17,350 bases of DNA from Treponema sp. (lineage in GTDB: Bacteria; Spirochaetota; Spirochaetia; Treponematales; UBA12059). Both the position numbers and the translations under genes were made by a program. The notes below the pieces were generated by a model, which was given only the letters and a program-made list of their open reading frames with translations, searched no databases and was not told the origin of the DNA. Positions 5,832 to 13,420 of the stretch are shown piece by piece (positions within the stretch are counted from its first letter, which is position 1; each line of letters begins with the position of its first letter). The stretch spans positions 1 to 17,350 of the forward strand of contig JAAYUR010000346.1 of NCBI GenBank assembly GCA_012517645.1, read 5' to 3'.

Positions 5832-7169
5832 ATGAAGATCATCGTAGGGCATTCCAACATGGACCTGGACTGCATCGGCTCCATCGTGCTGGCCCAGTAC
5901 TTGTTCCCGGATCATGTCCCCGTGCGCGGCCATCTTATGCAACCCGCGGTCCGCAACCTGATGAACCTGTATGCCGACCGACTCGATTTTATCGGCGCCG
6001 GGGATATCCGCGGCCAGAGGATCGATCGCCTCGTTGTTGTGGACGCGCGGTCGGAGGACAGGATCGCCGAAGTACTGCCGCTGGTCGATCCGGGAACCGA
6101 GGTCGAGGTCTTCGACCATCACCCGCCGTCGGGACGGGAGATTCCGGGAGCGACGGTCCATGAATGCTCCTACGGCGCGAACGCGTCCCAGCTCTGCAAG
6201 CTCCTCGCGGAAAACGGAATCGGCCTGGATCCCGAGGACGCCACGATCGCCCTTACGGGCATCTATGCGGATACCGGGAATTTCACGCATTCCAACGTTT
6301 GCCGCCAGGATTTCAACGCCGCGGCCTACCTCCTGGGCCAGGGAGCTTCCCTGAAGCTGGTCAAGGATTTCCTGGTTCCCCTTAAAGAGCGGCATCAAGT
6401 CGTGCTCTTCCACGAGGTCCTTTCCTCCCTGGAGACCAGGACCATCCGGGGACACGCGGTGCAGACCTGCTATATGGAGCTCGAGGAGGACTCCCAGGGC
6501 CTGGGAGCCGTAATCGAGCGAGTGTTCGAGGTTGAGAACGGGGAGGTGCTCCTAGGGTTCTTCTATTTCAAGCCGAAGAACAAGGCCCTCATCATAGGCC
6601 GGAATTCCACGACCGACATCCGGCTGAACGAGATCTTGGCGGATTTCGGGGGAGGAGGCCACGCCCAGGCGGCGTCCGCAACGGTCAAGACGGAAAACGG
6701 ACGGGAGCTCTACGAACGATTCCTCGGCTACCTGGAGAGGACCATCCGGCCCGCGGCCACGGCCTGGGATATCATGACCGAGGAGGTGGAAGTCCTGGGG
6801 CAGGAGGACAGCCTGCTCGACGCGTCCCTCTTCTTCGAGAGGACGATGCACACGGGGGCTCCCGTCGTGGACGGGGAGGGTAAGCTGACGGGCATCATCA
6901 CGCTTCGGGACATCCTGAAAGGCAGGAAGGCCGGGCAGATGAAAGCCCCGATCCGGGCCTTCATGTCCCGCAACGTGGTGACCGCGGCTCCGGATTCCAC
7001 GGTGCGGGAGATCGACGATCTGCTGTTCCGCCACAATATAGGCCACCTTCCGATCGTGGTGGACCGGAAGGTGGTGGGGATCGTGACCCGGACGGATTTC
7101 CTGGAGTTCAAGCACAGCGAGCGGAGAAAGAAGGAACAGATCCTTCGGGAACTCCGAGACGAGCCCTGA
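5832..7169 (+). CDS. DHH/DHHA1 phosphoesterase-like protein with two CBS domains
   Basis: 445 residues in three parts. The N-terminal DHH domain has the metal motif GHSNMDLDCIGS (D11, D13), VVVDAR (D71), the signature FDHH (95-97) and the DTGNFTHS motif (D147). A DHHA1 domain follows with GGGGHAQAAS (273-282). Residues about 313-430 form two CBS repeats (WDIMTEEVEV..., AFMSRNVVTAAP...GIVTRTDF), which usually bind adenine nucleotides and regulate the attached enzyme. The same DHH-DHHA1-CBS-CBS order forms the front half of some bacterial poly(A)-polymerase/CCA-adding proteins; here the chain stops after CBS2 with a basic helix, so no nucleotidyltransferase is present. Likely role: hydrolysis of a short oligonucleotide or cyclic dinucleotide under adenylate control (inference). 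No Shine-Dalgarno precedes the ATG, and the -10 box position suggests a leaderless mRNA. It converges on livF with only 15 bases between stops. Confidence 0.88.
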   Translation: MKIIVGHSNMDLDCIGSIVLAQYLFPDHVPVRGHLMQPAVRNLMNLYADRLDFIGAGDIRGQRIDRLVVVDARSEDRIAEVLPLVDPGTEVEVFDHHPPSGREIPGATVHECSYGANASQLCKLLAENGIGLDPEDATIALTGIYADTGNFTHSNVCRQDFNAAAYLLGQGASLKLVKDFLVPLKERHQVVLFHEVLSSLETRTIRGHAVQTCYMELEEDSQGLGAVIERVFEVENGEVLLGFFYFKPKNKALIIGRNSTTDIRLNEILADFGGGGHAQAASATVKTENGRELYERFLGYLERTIRPAATAWDIMTEEVEVLGQEDSLLDASLFFERTMHTGAPVVDGEGKLTGIITLRDILKGRKAGQMKAPIRAFMSRNVVTAAPDSTVREIDDLLFRHNIGHLPIVVDRKVVGIVTRTDFLEFKHSERRKKEQILRELRDEP

Positions 7170-7184
7170 GCCCGTGCGAAGGGG

Positions 7185-7895
7185 TCAGTGCCCTCCCAGA
7201 TAGGCCCGCTTGACCTCTGCGTTGGCCAAAAGGTTCGCGGCGGTATCCGAGAGGGTGATTCGTCCGGTCTCCATGACATAGCCCTTATGGGCGGTCTTCA
7301 GCGCCAGGTTCGCGTTCTGTTCCACCAGGAAGATCGTGGTCTTCTGGTCGCGGTTCACCTGCTCGATGATCTTGAAGATCTGCTGTACAAGGATGGGCGC
7401 CAATCCCAGGGAGGGCTCGTCCAGGAGGAGGAGCTTGGGCCGCCCCATGAGGGCCCGGGATATTGCCAGCATCTGCTGTTCCCCGCCGGAGAGGGTTCCG
7501 CCGGGCTGGTTCCGGCGCTCCGCGAGCCGGGGGAATAGTTCGAAGACGTATTCGAAATCCTTGGCGATTCCCTGCTTGTCCTGTCGCAGGTAGGCTCCCA
7601 TATCCAGGTTTTCCTTGACCGTGAGCCCCGGGAATATGCGCCGGCCTTCCGGCACCTGGATGATGCCCAGCTCGACGATCCGGTCGCTCGAAAGCCCCGT
7701 TATATCCCGGTCCTCGAAGAATATCTTTCCCTCCCGGGGAGGGACGACTCCGCAGACGGACATCAAGGTCGTGGATTTGCCCGCCCCGTTCGCTCCGATC
7801 AGGGTGACGATCTCGCCCTGCTTGATCTCCAGGGAGACACCCTTCAACGCCTGGATGTTCCCGTAATAGGTTGAAACGGACTCTAGTTTAAGCAT
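7185..7895 (-). CDS. livF: Branched-chain amino acid ABC transporter ATP-binding protein LivF
   Basis: One of the two ATPases powering high-affinity branched-chain amino-acid uptake at the inner membrane; 236 residues, normal for LivF. Walker A is GANGAGKST (34-42), the signature LSGGEQQ (135-141), and Walker B LLLLDEPS with D159/E160. At the switch (H-loop) position the sequence is FLVEQNANLAL, with Gln193 instead of His; I recall VEQN as the usual LivF form, so this is not a defect. Last gene of the liv operon: its ATG overlaps the end of livG by eight bases (ATGCTTAA), consistent with translational coupling. Confidence 0.97.
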   Translation of the reverse strand: MLKLESVSTYYGNIQALKGVSLEIKQGEIVTLIGANGAGKSTTLMSVCGVVPPREGKIFFEDRDITGLSSDRIVELGIIQVPEGRRIFPGLTVKENLDMGAYLRQDKQGIAKDFEYVFELFPRLAERRNQPGGTLSGGEQQMLAISRALMGRPKLLLLDEPSLGLAPILVQQIFKIIEQVNRDQKTTIFLVEQNANLALKTAHKGYVMETGRITLSDTAANLLANAEVKRAYLGGH

Positions 7896-8671
7896 TGACC
7901 TCTTCCCCCAGGTAGGCCTTGATCACGACCGGATTCCGCTTGATTTCGGCCGGAGTCCCCTCGGCGATGAGCTGGCCGTAGTCCACCACGTAGATCCGCT
8001 CGGAAACCCGCATGACCAGGCTCATGTCGTGCTCGATCAGGAAGATGGTCACCTTCTCGGTATCCCGGATGCGTACGATCAAATCATCCAGGTGGCCGGT
8101 CTCCTTGGGGTTCATCCCGGCTGCGGGTTCGTCCAGCAGAAGCAGGAAGGGCTCCGTGGCCAGGGCCCGGGCGATTTCCAGGAGCCGCTGGGCGCCGTAG
8201 GGCAGGTTCTTGGCAACCTCGTTCACGTATTTTTCCAGCTCGATCTTCTTGAGGATCTCGTAGGAGTCGTGGATGACCTTCTCCTCCTCCTCACGGGTGG
8301 ATCCGTCCCGGAAGATGGCGCCCAGGATGCCCGACTTGAGACGGGCATGCCGTCCGATCATGACGTTTTCGAGGACCGTCATGTTCTGGAAAAGCCGGAT
8401 ATTCTGGAAGGTCCGGGCCAGCCCCTTTTCCGCGACCACATGGGGCGCGAGACCGTTGATGACCTCCGGGGATTTCCCCGGCGGGGTGATCGTGATGGTC
8501 CCCTCGGAGGGGGGATAGACTCCGGTCACGCAGTTGAAGAACGTAGTCTTCCCGGCGCCGTTCGGGCCGATCAGGGCGACGATCTCGCCCTGCCGGATGG
8601 ACATGGAGACGTTGTTCAGGGCCCGGAGACCCCCGAAGTTCATGGTGACGTTCTTGGCGTCCAGGATCGAA

Positions 8672-8679
<8 letters not shown>
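7888..8679 (-). CDS. livG: Branched-chain amino acid ABC transporter ATP-binding protein LivG
   Basis: The partner ATPase to LivF; 263 residues. Walker A is GPNGAGKTT (38-46), the Q-loop region reads ARTFQNIRLFQNMTVLENV, the signature is the LivG-type LPYGAQR (159-165), Walker B is LLLLDEPAAGMNP (D183/E184) and the switch histidine is present in FLIEHDMSLV (H217). The heterodimer with LivF therefore pairs a canonical H-loop with a Gln-containing one. The start codon overlaps the livM stop in ATGAGTGA (eight bases), with GGGAG upstream. Confidence 0.97.
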
Positions 8680-9919
<1,240 letters not shown>

Positions 9920-9930
9920 ATTCTGCCGCC

Positions 9931-10839
9931 TCAGATCTTTTCTTTCTGGGATTTGCCCAGCAGCCCGGAGGGGCGGAAAATCAGGATAAGAACCAAAATG
10001 ATGAAGGCGAATACGTCCTCGTAATCCGAGGAGATATACCCGGTTCCGAAGCTCTCCGTCAGTCCCAGGACGAAGCTTCCGAGAACGGCTCCCGGGATGG
10101 AACCGATGCCCCCGAGTACCGCGGCCACGAAGGCTTTGATGCCCGCGATGAATCCGATGTAGAAGTTGATCTGGCCTACGTGGGAACTGATGAGGACTCC
10201 GCCGATCGCCGCCATGGCGGACCCGATGACGAAGGTGACGGCGATGATCTGGTTGATGTTGATGCCGACCAAGAGGGCCATGGTTTTGTACTGGGCGGTC
10301 GCCCGCATGGCCTTGCCGATCTTCGTGAACTTGATCAGCAGGGTCAGGAGGACCATGACCACCGCGGTGACCAGGAAGATGACGACCTGGGTGGAACTCA
10401 GCATCCCCCCGACGCCTTCGAGGAAACGAAACTTGGGGATAAGCTTCGGGAAGGACACGAAATCCGAAGTCTGGGCCAGGAGCACGTAGTTCTGCAGGAA
10501 ATAGGACATGCCGATGGCGCTGATCAGGGCGGAAAGTCGGGGAGCGTTCCGCAGGGGTTTATAGGCGATCTTCTCCATCGTGAACCCGTATGCCGCGGAG
10601 TACACGATGGCTACGGCCATGGCGATGGCGAACACGTAGATGCCGGGCATTCCGGTCATGTTGAGGACCGTGGCGACGATCAAGGCCGTGAAGGCCCCGA
10701 TCATGTAGATCTCCCCGTGGGCGAAATTGATGAGCTGTACGATTCCGTACACCATCGTGTAGCCCAGGGCGATCAAGGCGTAGATGCTGCCTCGGGTCAT
10801 GCCGGATATGAATAACTGAAGTAAATAGTTTAGGTCCAT
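9931..10839 (-). CDS. livH: Branched-chain amino acid ABC transporter permease LivH
   Basis: 302-residue inner-membrane permease, second half of the transport channel. It begins MDLNYLLQLFISGMTRG followed by the family hallmark ALIALGYTMVYGIVQLINFAHGEIYMIGAF, and has about eight hydrophobic spans. The coupling segment KIGKAMRATAQYKTMALLVGININ and the GAVLGGIGSIPGAV-like run (AAVLGGIGSIPGAVLGSF) are present, and the tail RPSGLLGKSQKEKI matches the family end. AGGA lies seven bases before the ATG. Between it and livJ are 226 bases holding three hairpins that may set the expression ratio of the binding protein to the membrane complex. Confidence 0.97.
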   Translation of the reverse strand: MDLNYLLQLFISGMTRGSIYALIALGYTMVYGIVQLINFAHGEIYMIGAFTALIVATVLNMTGMPGIYVFAIAMAVAIVYSAAYGFTMEKIAYKPLRNAPRLSALISAIGMSYFLQNYVLLAQTSDFVSFPKLIPKFRFLEGVGGMLSSTQVVIFLVTAVVMVLLTLLIKFTKIGKAMRATAQYKTMALLVGININQIIAVTFVIGSAMAAIGGVLISSHVGQINFYIGFIAGIKAFVAAVLGGIGSIPGAVLGSFVLGLTESFGTGYISSDYEDVFAFIILVLILIFRPSGLLGKSQKEKI

Positions 10840-10929
10840 GGCGGTTCCTAAACCTCCCCATCCTTGATATCAGCCGAAGACCGGGCCTTCTCGGCATCCG
10901 ATCATGGCATGGAAGACCCGGTTATGCGA

Positions 10930-10967
10930 AGGGGTGTCCAGGAGCCGTACGCTCGATGGACACCCCT
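10930..10967 (-). repeat. 11-bp perfect hairpin between livJ and livH
   Basis: AGGGGTGTCCA (10930-10940) and TGGACACCCCT (10957-10967) are perfectly complementary, and the loop adds a further GAGC/GCTC pairing around GTACG. No T-run follows on the minus strand, so it is more likely an mRNA-stability or processing hairpin than a full terminator. Confidence 0.7.
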
Positions 10968-10969
10968 CG

Positions 10970-10984
10970 GTACCCGGCGGGTAC
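10970..10984 (-). repeat. Small GC hairpin between livJ and livH
   Basis: GTACCC (10970-10975) and GGGTAC (10979-10984) pair around a three-base loop. This is the middle of three stem-loops in the 226-base gap. Confidence 0.5.
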
Positions 10985-11010
10985 GTAATGTGTTCACGCT
11001 CGCGGTAACC

Positions 11011-11049
11011 CGGGCCGTCCGAACGGCTTACGCCCCCAAGGACGGCCCG
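11011..11049 (-). repeat. 10-bp perfect hairpin just after the livJ stop codon
   Basis: CGGGCCGTCC (11011-11020) and GGACGGCCCG (11040-11049) pair perfectly with a 19-base loop, beginning 17 bases after the livJ stop. It lacks a T-run. A stem-loop right behind a binding-protein gene commonly protects that mRNA 3' end and reduces expression of the downstream permeases; this role is inferred from other transporter operons. Confidence 0.7.
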
Positions 11050-11065
11050 AGGAAACGAGGCCTGC

Positions 11066-12187
11066 TTACTTGATCTCCACGTATTGTCCGTTCTGAACCT
11101 GGTATACCGCGAATCCTACGCCGATCGCGTCGCCCTTGGCGTCGAAGCTGATCTTGCCGAGAGGGGTCTCCACGAACTCGGACCGAAGGGCCTTGGTGAT
11201 CGCGTCATAGTCCGTCGATCCGGCCTTCTGGATGGCGTTCAGGAGGGCCTGGGTGGCGGCATAGGCGTTCAGGAAGAAGGCTCCCGGTTCCTCGCCGTAC
11301 TTCTTCTTGTGGTCCTCCGTGGCCTTGACGGCCAAGGGGTTCTTGGTGGTGTCCATCGGGCCGGAGGCATAGACGCCCTCGGCGGCTTCCTTGGCCACCT
11401 TGATGAACGTGTCGTCCTTGACGCCGTCGTCGGAGATGAAGACGGTCTTCATGCCCTTGGCGCGCATCTGGCTGACCAGCTTGGAGGCCTCGGGGTGGTA
11501 CCCGCCGTAGATGATCGCCTCGGCGCCGGAAGCGGCGACCTTGTTGATGATGGCGGAATAGTCCACGGCCCCGACCTGGATGCCCTCGAACACGGCCACT
11601 TCGGCGCCCGCGGCGTCCAGGTATCCCTTGGCGAATTCCGCGAAGCCCTTGCCGTAGTCGCCCTTGTCGTGGAGCACGGCGAACTTCTTGAGCCCGAGCT
11701 TCTTCATGGCGAACTCGACATCCACCTCGGCCTGGGCGTCATCCGCCGCTATGGTGCGGAAGAAGTTGGGATAATCGCCGCTCTTGGTGAGGGGGGGGTT
11801 CGTGGCGGAAGGGGAGATCGCGATGATCTTCGCGTCCTTGTAGATCCCGAGGGCGGCCTTGGTGGCTCCGGAGCAGATGTGTCCGATAACCGCGATGACC
11901 TTGTCGCCCACCAGCTTGGACGCTGTGTTGGTGGCCACCTCGGGCTTGCAGACGTCGTCCGCGACGACCAGCTCGATCTTCTTGCCCAGGACGCCGCCCT
12001 TGGCGTTCCAATCGGCCACGACCAGCTCGGCCGCCTTGACGGAAGGCAGGCCGTAGGAAGCAAGGTCGCCGGTATGGGCTCCGGCCACGCCGATCTTGAT
12101 CGTCTTCGGTCCCTTGTCGGCGCAGCCGACGAAGGCCAACAGGGCGATCGCCGCCAATGCGGTTACGATTACCAGCCTCTTCTTCAT
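11066..12187 (-). CDS. livJ: Branched-chain amino acid ABC transporter substrate-binding lipoprotein
   Basis: 373 residues from the chosen ATG. The N-terminus MKKRLVIVTALAAIALLAFVGC is a lipoprotein signal peptide with cysteine 22; the lipobox F-V-G-C is relaxed in the way seen in spirochaetes. The mature part is a type-1 periplasmic binding protein (IKIGVAGAHTGDLASYG...). It keeps the pair of cysteines in DDVCKPEVAT and GHICSGATKAA that correspond to the disulfide of E. coli LivJ/LivK. It would bind leucine, isoleucine or valine and deliver them to LivHM. The frame is open to an ATG at 12232, but 12187 has AAGGAG eight bases upstream and directly gives the signal peptide. First gene of the liv operon, with a dyad and two candidate promoters upstream. 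Confidence 0.95.
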   Translation of the reverse strand: MKKRLVIVTALAAIALLAFVGCADKGPKTIKIGVAGAHTGDLASYGLPSVKAAELVVADWNAKGGVLGKKIELVVADDVCKPEVATNTASKLVGDKVIAVIGHICSGATKAALGIYKDAKIIAISPSATNPPLTKSGDYPNFFRTIAADDAQAEVDVEFAMKKLGLKKFAVLHDKGDYGKGFAEFAKGYLDAAGAEVAVFEGIQVGAVDYSAIINKVAASGAEAIIYGGYHPEASKLVSQMRAKGMKTVFISDDGVKDDTFIKVAKEAAEGVYASGPMDTTKNPLAVKATEDHKKKYGEEPGAFFLNAYAATQALLNAIQKAGSTDYDAITKALRSEFVETPLGKISFDAKGDAIGVGFAVYQVQNGQYVEIK

Positions 12188-12209
12188 GTTCTCACTCCTT
12201 GTACATGGG

Positions 12210-12277
12210 GATTCTATGGAGAGTTGGAACATAATGGGATCCTTTCAATAAATAATCAAGACTCTCCGCATAGAATC
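12210..12277 (-). repeat. Long inverted repeat around the livJ proximal promoter
   Basis: GATTCTATGGAGAGT (12210-12224) is the reverse complement of ACTCTCCGCATAGAATC (12261-12277) apart from a two-base CG/GC bulge, leaving a 36-base centre. The candidate -35 and -10 boxes of livJ lie inside the centre, so the arms flank the promoter almost exactly. It could be a pair of operators or, in RNA made from the upstream promoter, a leader hairpin ending about ten bases before the Shine-Dalgarno. Confidence 0.65.
12231..12259 (-). promoter_or_regulatory. Candidate proximal promoter for livJ
   Basis: TTGATT (12259-12254) and CATTAT (12236-12231) with a 17-base spacer on the minus strand; the predicted start near 12224 gives a leader of about 36 bases. 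Confidence 0.45.
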
Positions 12278-12351
12278 GAAAAAAAAGTGATCTCGTACCC
12301 GCGGATGTTTCGATTGACGATTCTCAGGTTCGTAGGTTAAAAAATTACAGA

Positions 12352-12360
12352 ATTATGCCA
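12352..12360 (-). promoter_or_regulatory. Extended -10 promoter upstream of livJ
   Basis: TGGCATAAT matches the extended -10 pattern TGnTATAAT except for one base. No good -35 sits at 17 bases, as is usual for extended -10 promoters. Transcripts from here would carry the inverted repeat 12210-12277 as a leader hairpin. Confidence 0.4.
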
Positions 12361-12382
12361 ATTTCAAAAGTCGGTCACTTTA

Positions 12383-12443
12383 GAAATCGGCTTTGCGATT
12401 GCTTGCGGTTGCGTTGCAACCGCTGCGAGCAATCGCGGATTTC
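12383..12443. repeat. Long multi-stem palindrome between rlmJ and livJ
   Basis: Three nested perfect helices: GAAATC/GATTTC (12383-12388 with 12438-12443), GCGATTGCT/AGCAATCGC (12395-12403 with 12428-12436) and GCGGTTGC/GCAACCGC (12405-12412 with 12416-12423) closed by a three-base loop. That is 23 paired positions in 61 bases. It lies after the rlmJ stop and before the livJ promoters. It could be a transcription barrier, a structured small RNA or a REP/MITE-like element. No protein is encoded. Confidence 0.65.
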
Positions 12444-12450
12444 ATGGTAA

Positions 12451-12480
12451 CTTATTCAAAACCCCCTGGTTTTGAATAAG
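12451..12480 (-). terminator. 13-bp perfect hairpin right after the rlmJ stop codon
   Basis: CTTATTCAAAACC (12451-12463) and GGTTTTGAATAAG (12468-12480) pair perfectly around a four-base loop, two bases beyond the rlmJ stop (12483). Position and strength fit a 3'-end hairpin for rlmJ, but only two T's follow on the minus strand, so intrinsic termination would be weak. Together with the neighbouring palindrome it isolates rlmJ from liv. Confidence 0.55.
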
Positions 12481-12482
12481 CC

Positions 12483-13328
12483 TCATGCCTCAATTTCCAC
12501 CCCTCCGGAGGAACTCGCGTCCTGTCCGAGCGTCTCGGCAAGGAAGGGCAGGGCGGAACGAAGCGCGGCCTCGAGGGTCCAGGGGGGATTTACGACGAAC
12601 ATCCCGCTGCCCCCGAGGCCGCGGTCTCCGGGAAGAGTCCTGCGGATTCGAAGCTCCGCGATCAGCTTCGGACGATCCGTCAGGGCCGAGAGCCGGGCTT
12701 TAAGGCTGCGGGCTTCCGGACGTTCCAGCAGGGGGTACCAGACCAGGAACGTGCCCGTCTCGAATCTCCGCAGGGCGTCTTCCAGGGAGTCCGGGACCCT
12801 GTCGTACTCCGAAGCAAGTTCGTAGGGGGGATCCATTAGAACAAGCCCCCTCCGGTAGGGAGGAGGCAAGACCGCCCGGAGAACCGCGAATCCATCGCTC
12901 CCCCGGACCTGGGCGCGAGGATCGGCGGAAAACCGTGCTCGGAGCTCCTCGAGATCCGAGGGGTGGAGCTCGTCCAGGATGAGGCGATCCTTCGGACGAA
13001 GGATGGAGGCCGCGATCGCGGGGGACCCCGGGAACTCGCCGGGGTGTCCGCGGCGGTAGTCCAGGACGAAGTCCAGGTATTCCCGCACGGAGTTCGGCAT
13101 CGAACCCTCAGCGTTTTCCCCGGAAAGCCGCCCGAAACCCGTCTCCCATTCCCGGTTCTTGGCCGCGAATCCTTCATCCAAGCGGTAGGAACCTGAACCC
13201 GCGTGGGTGTCGACGTACTGTAGGGATTTGGGCTTCCGGGTCATATACCGGAGACAATGGTACAGGACCAGGTGCTTCAGGATATCCCCATGGTTTCCCG
13301 CGTGGAAGGCGTGGCGGTATCCGAGCAT
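12483..13328 (-). CDS. rlmJ: 23S rRNA (adenine(2030)-N6)-methyltransferase RlmJ
   Basis: SAM-dependent methyltransferase that modifies A2030 of 23S rRNA; 281 residues against about 280 in E. coli. The N-terminus MLGYRHAFHAGNHGDILKH is the family signature. The SAM-binding strand is YVDTHAGSGSY, the acidic ribose contact lies in LILDELHP, and the catalytic N6-adenine motif is DPPYE (VLMDPPYELASEYDRV). The conserved tail GLGGSGMFVVNPPW is present. The frame is open to an ATG at 13427, but 13328 matches the family N-terminus and has GGAGGAGGAG five bases upstream. It is divergent from the ClC gene, with 92 bases between starts, and ends in two strong hairpins. Confidence 0.95.
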   Translation of the reverse strand: MLGYRHAFHAGNHGDILKHLVLYHCLRYMTRKPKSLQYVDTHAGSGSYRLDEGFAAKNREWETGFGRLSGENAEGSMPNSVREYLDFVLDYRRGHPGEFPGSPAIAASILRPKDRLILDELHPSDLEELRARFSADPRAQVRGSDGFAVLRAVLPPPYRRGLVLMDPPYELASEYDRVPDSLEDALRRFETGTFLVWYPLLERPEARSLKARLSALTDRPKLIAELRIRRTLPGDRGLGGSGMFVVNPPWTLEAALRSALPFLAETLGQDASSSGGVEIEA

Positions 13329-13376
13329 GGCTCCTCCTCCCTCCGGAAGCATACCTTGTCCGCCGGAAAAACAGAA

Positions 13377-13393
13377 GCCGCCGACTTGGCGGC
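13377..13393. repeat. Dyad overlapping the -35 box of the ClC gene
   Basis: GCCGCC (13377-13382) and GGCGGC (13388-13393) form a perfect inverted repeat with a five-base centre. The TTGGCG -35 element (13386-13391) lies in its right half, so a bound repressor would block the ClC promoter. It could also simply be a GC-rich chance dyad. Confidence 0.35.
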
Positions 13394-13414
13394 CCTGGTC
13401 CGTTACGCTAGAAT
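13386..13414 (+). promoter_or_regulatory. Promoter for the ClC gene, placed for a leaderless mRNA
   Basis: TTGGCG (13386-13391) and TAGAAT (13409-13414) have exactly 17 bases between them. The expected start, seven bases after the -10 box, is 13421, the A of the ATG. The -10 box itself contains an in-frame TAG, so no longer protein is possible. Confidence 0.55.
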
Positions 13415-13420
13415 CCAGGT

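Noticed and set aside
4583..6163. A 526-codon open frame on the + strand
   Set aside because: It is antisense to the amidohydrolase gene, which has complete catalytic motifs, and then runs out of frame through the start of the DHH gene. Its composition (Gly, Arg, Val, Asp repeats) is typical of a shadow frame in GC-rich DNA.
11084..12340. A 418-codon open frame on the + strand opposite livJ
   Set aside because: livJ on the minus strand has a signal peptide, lipobox and family motifs; the opposite frame is low-complexity and has no recognisable domain.
12345..12360. Possible sigma54 promoter (TGGCAT...TGT) upstream of livJ
   Set aside because: The -12 element would need GC at the fixed distance and has GT; the same bases fit an extended -10 box better.
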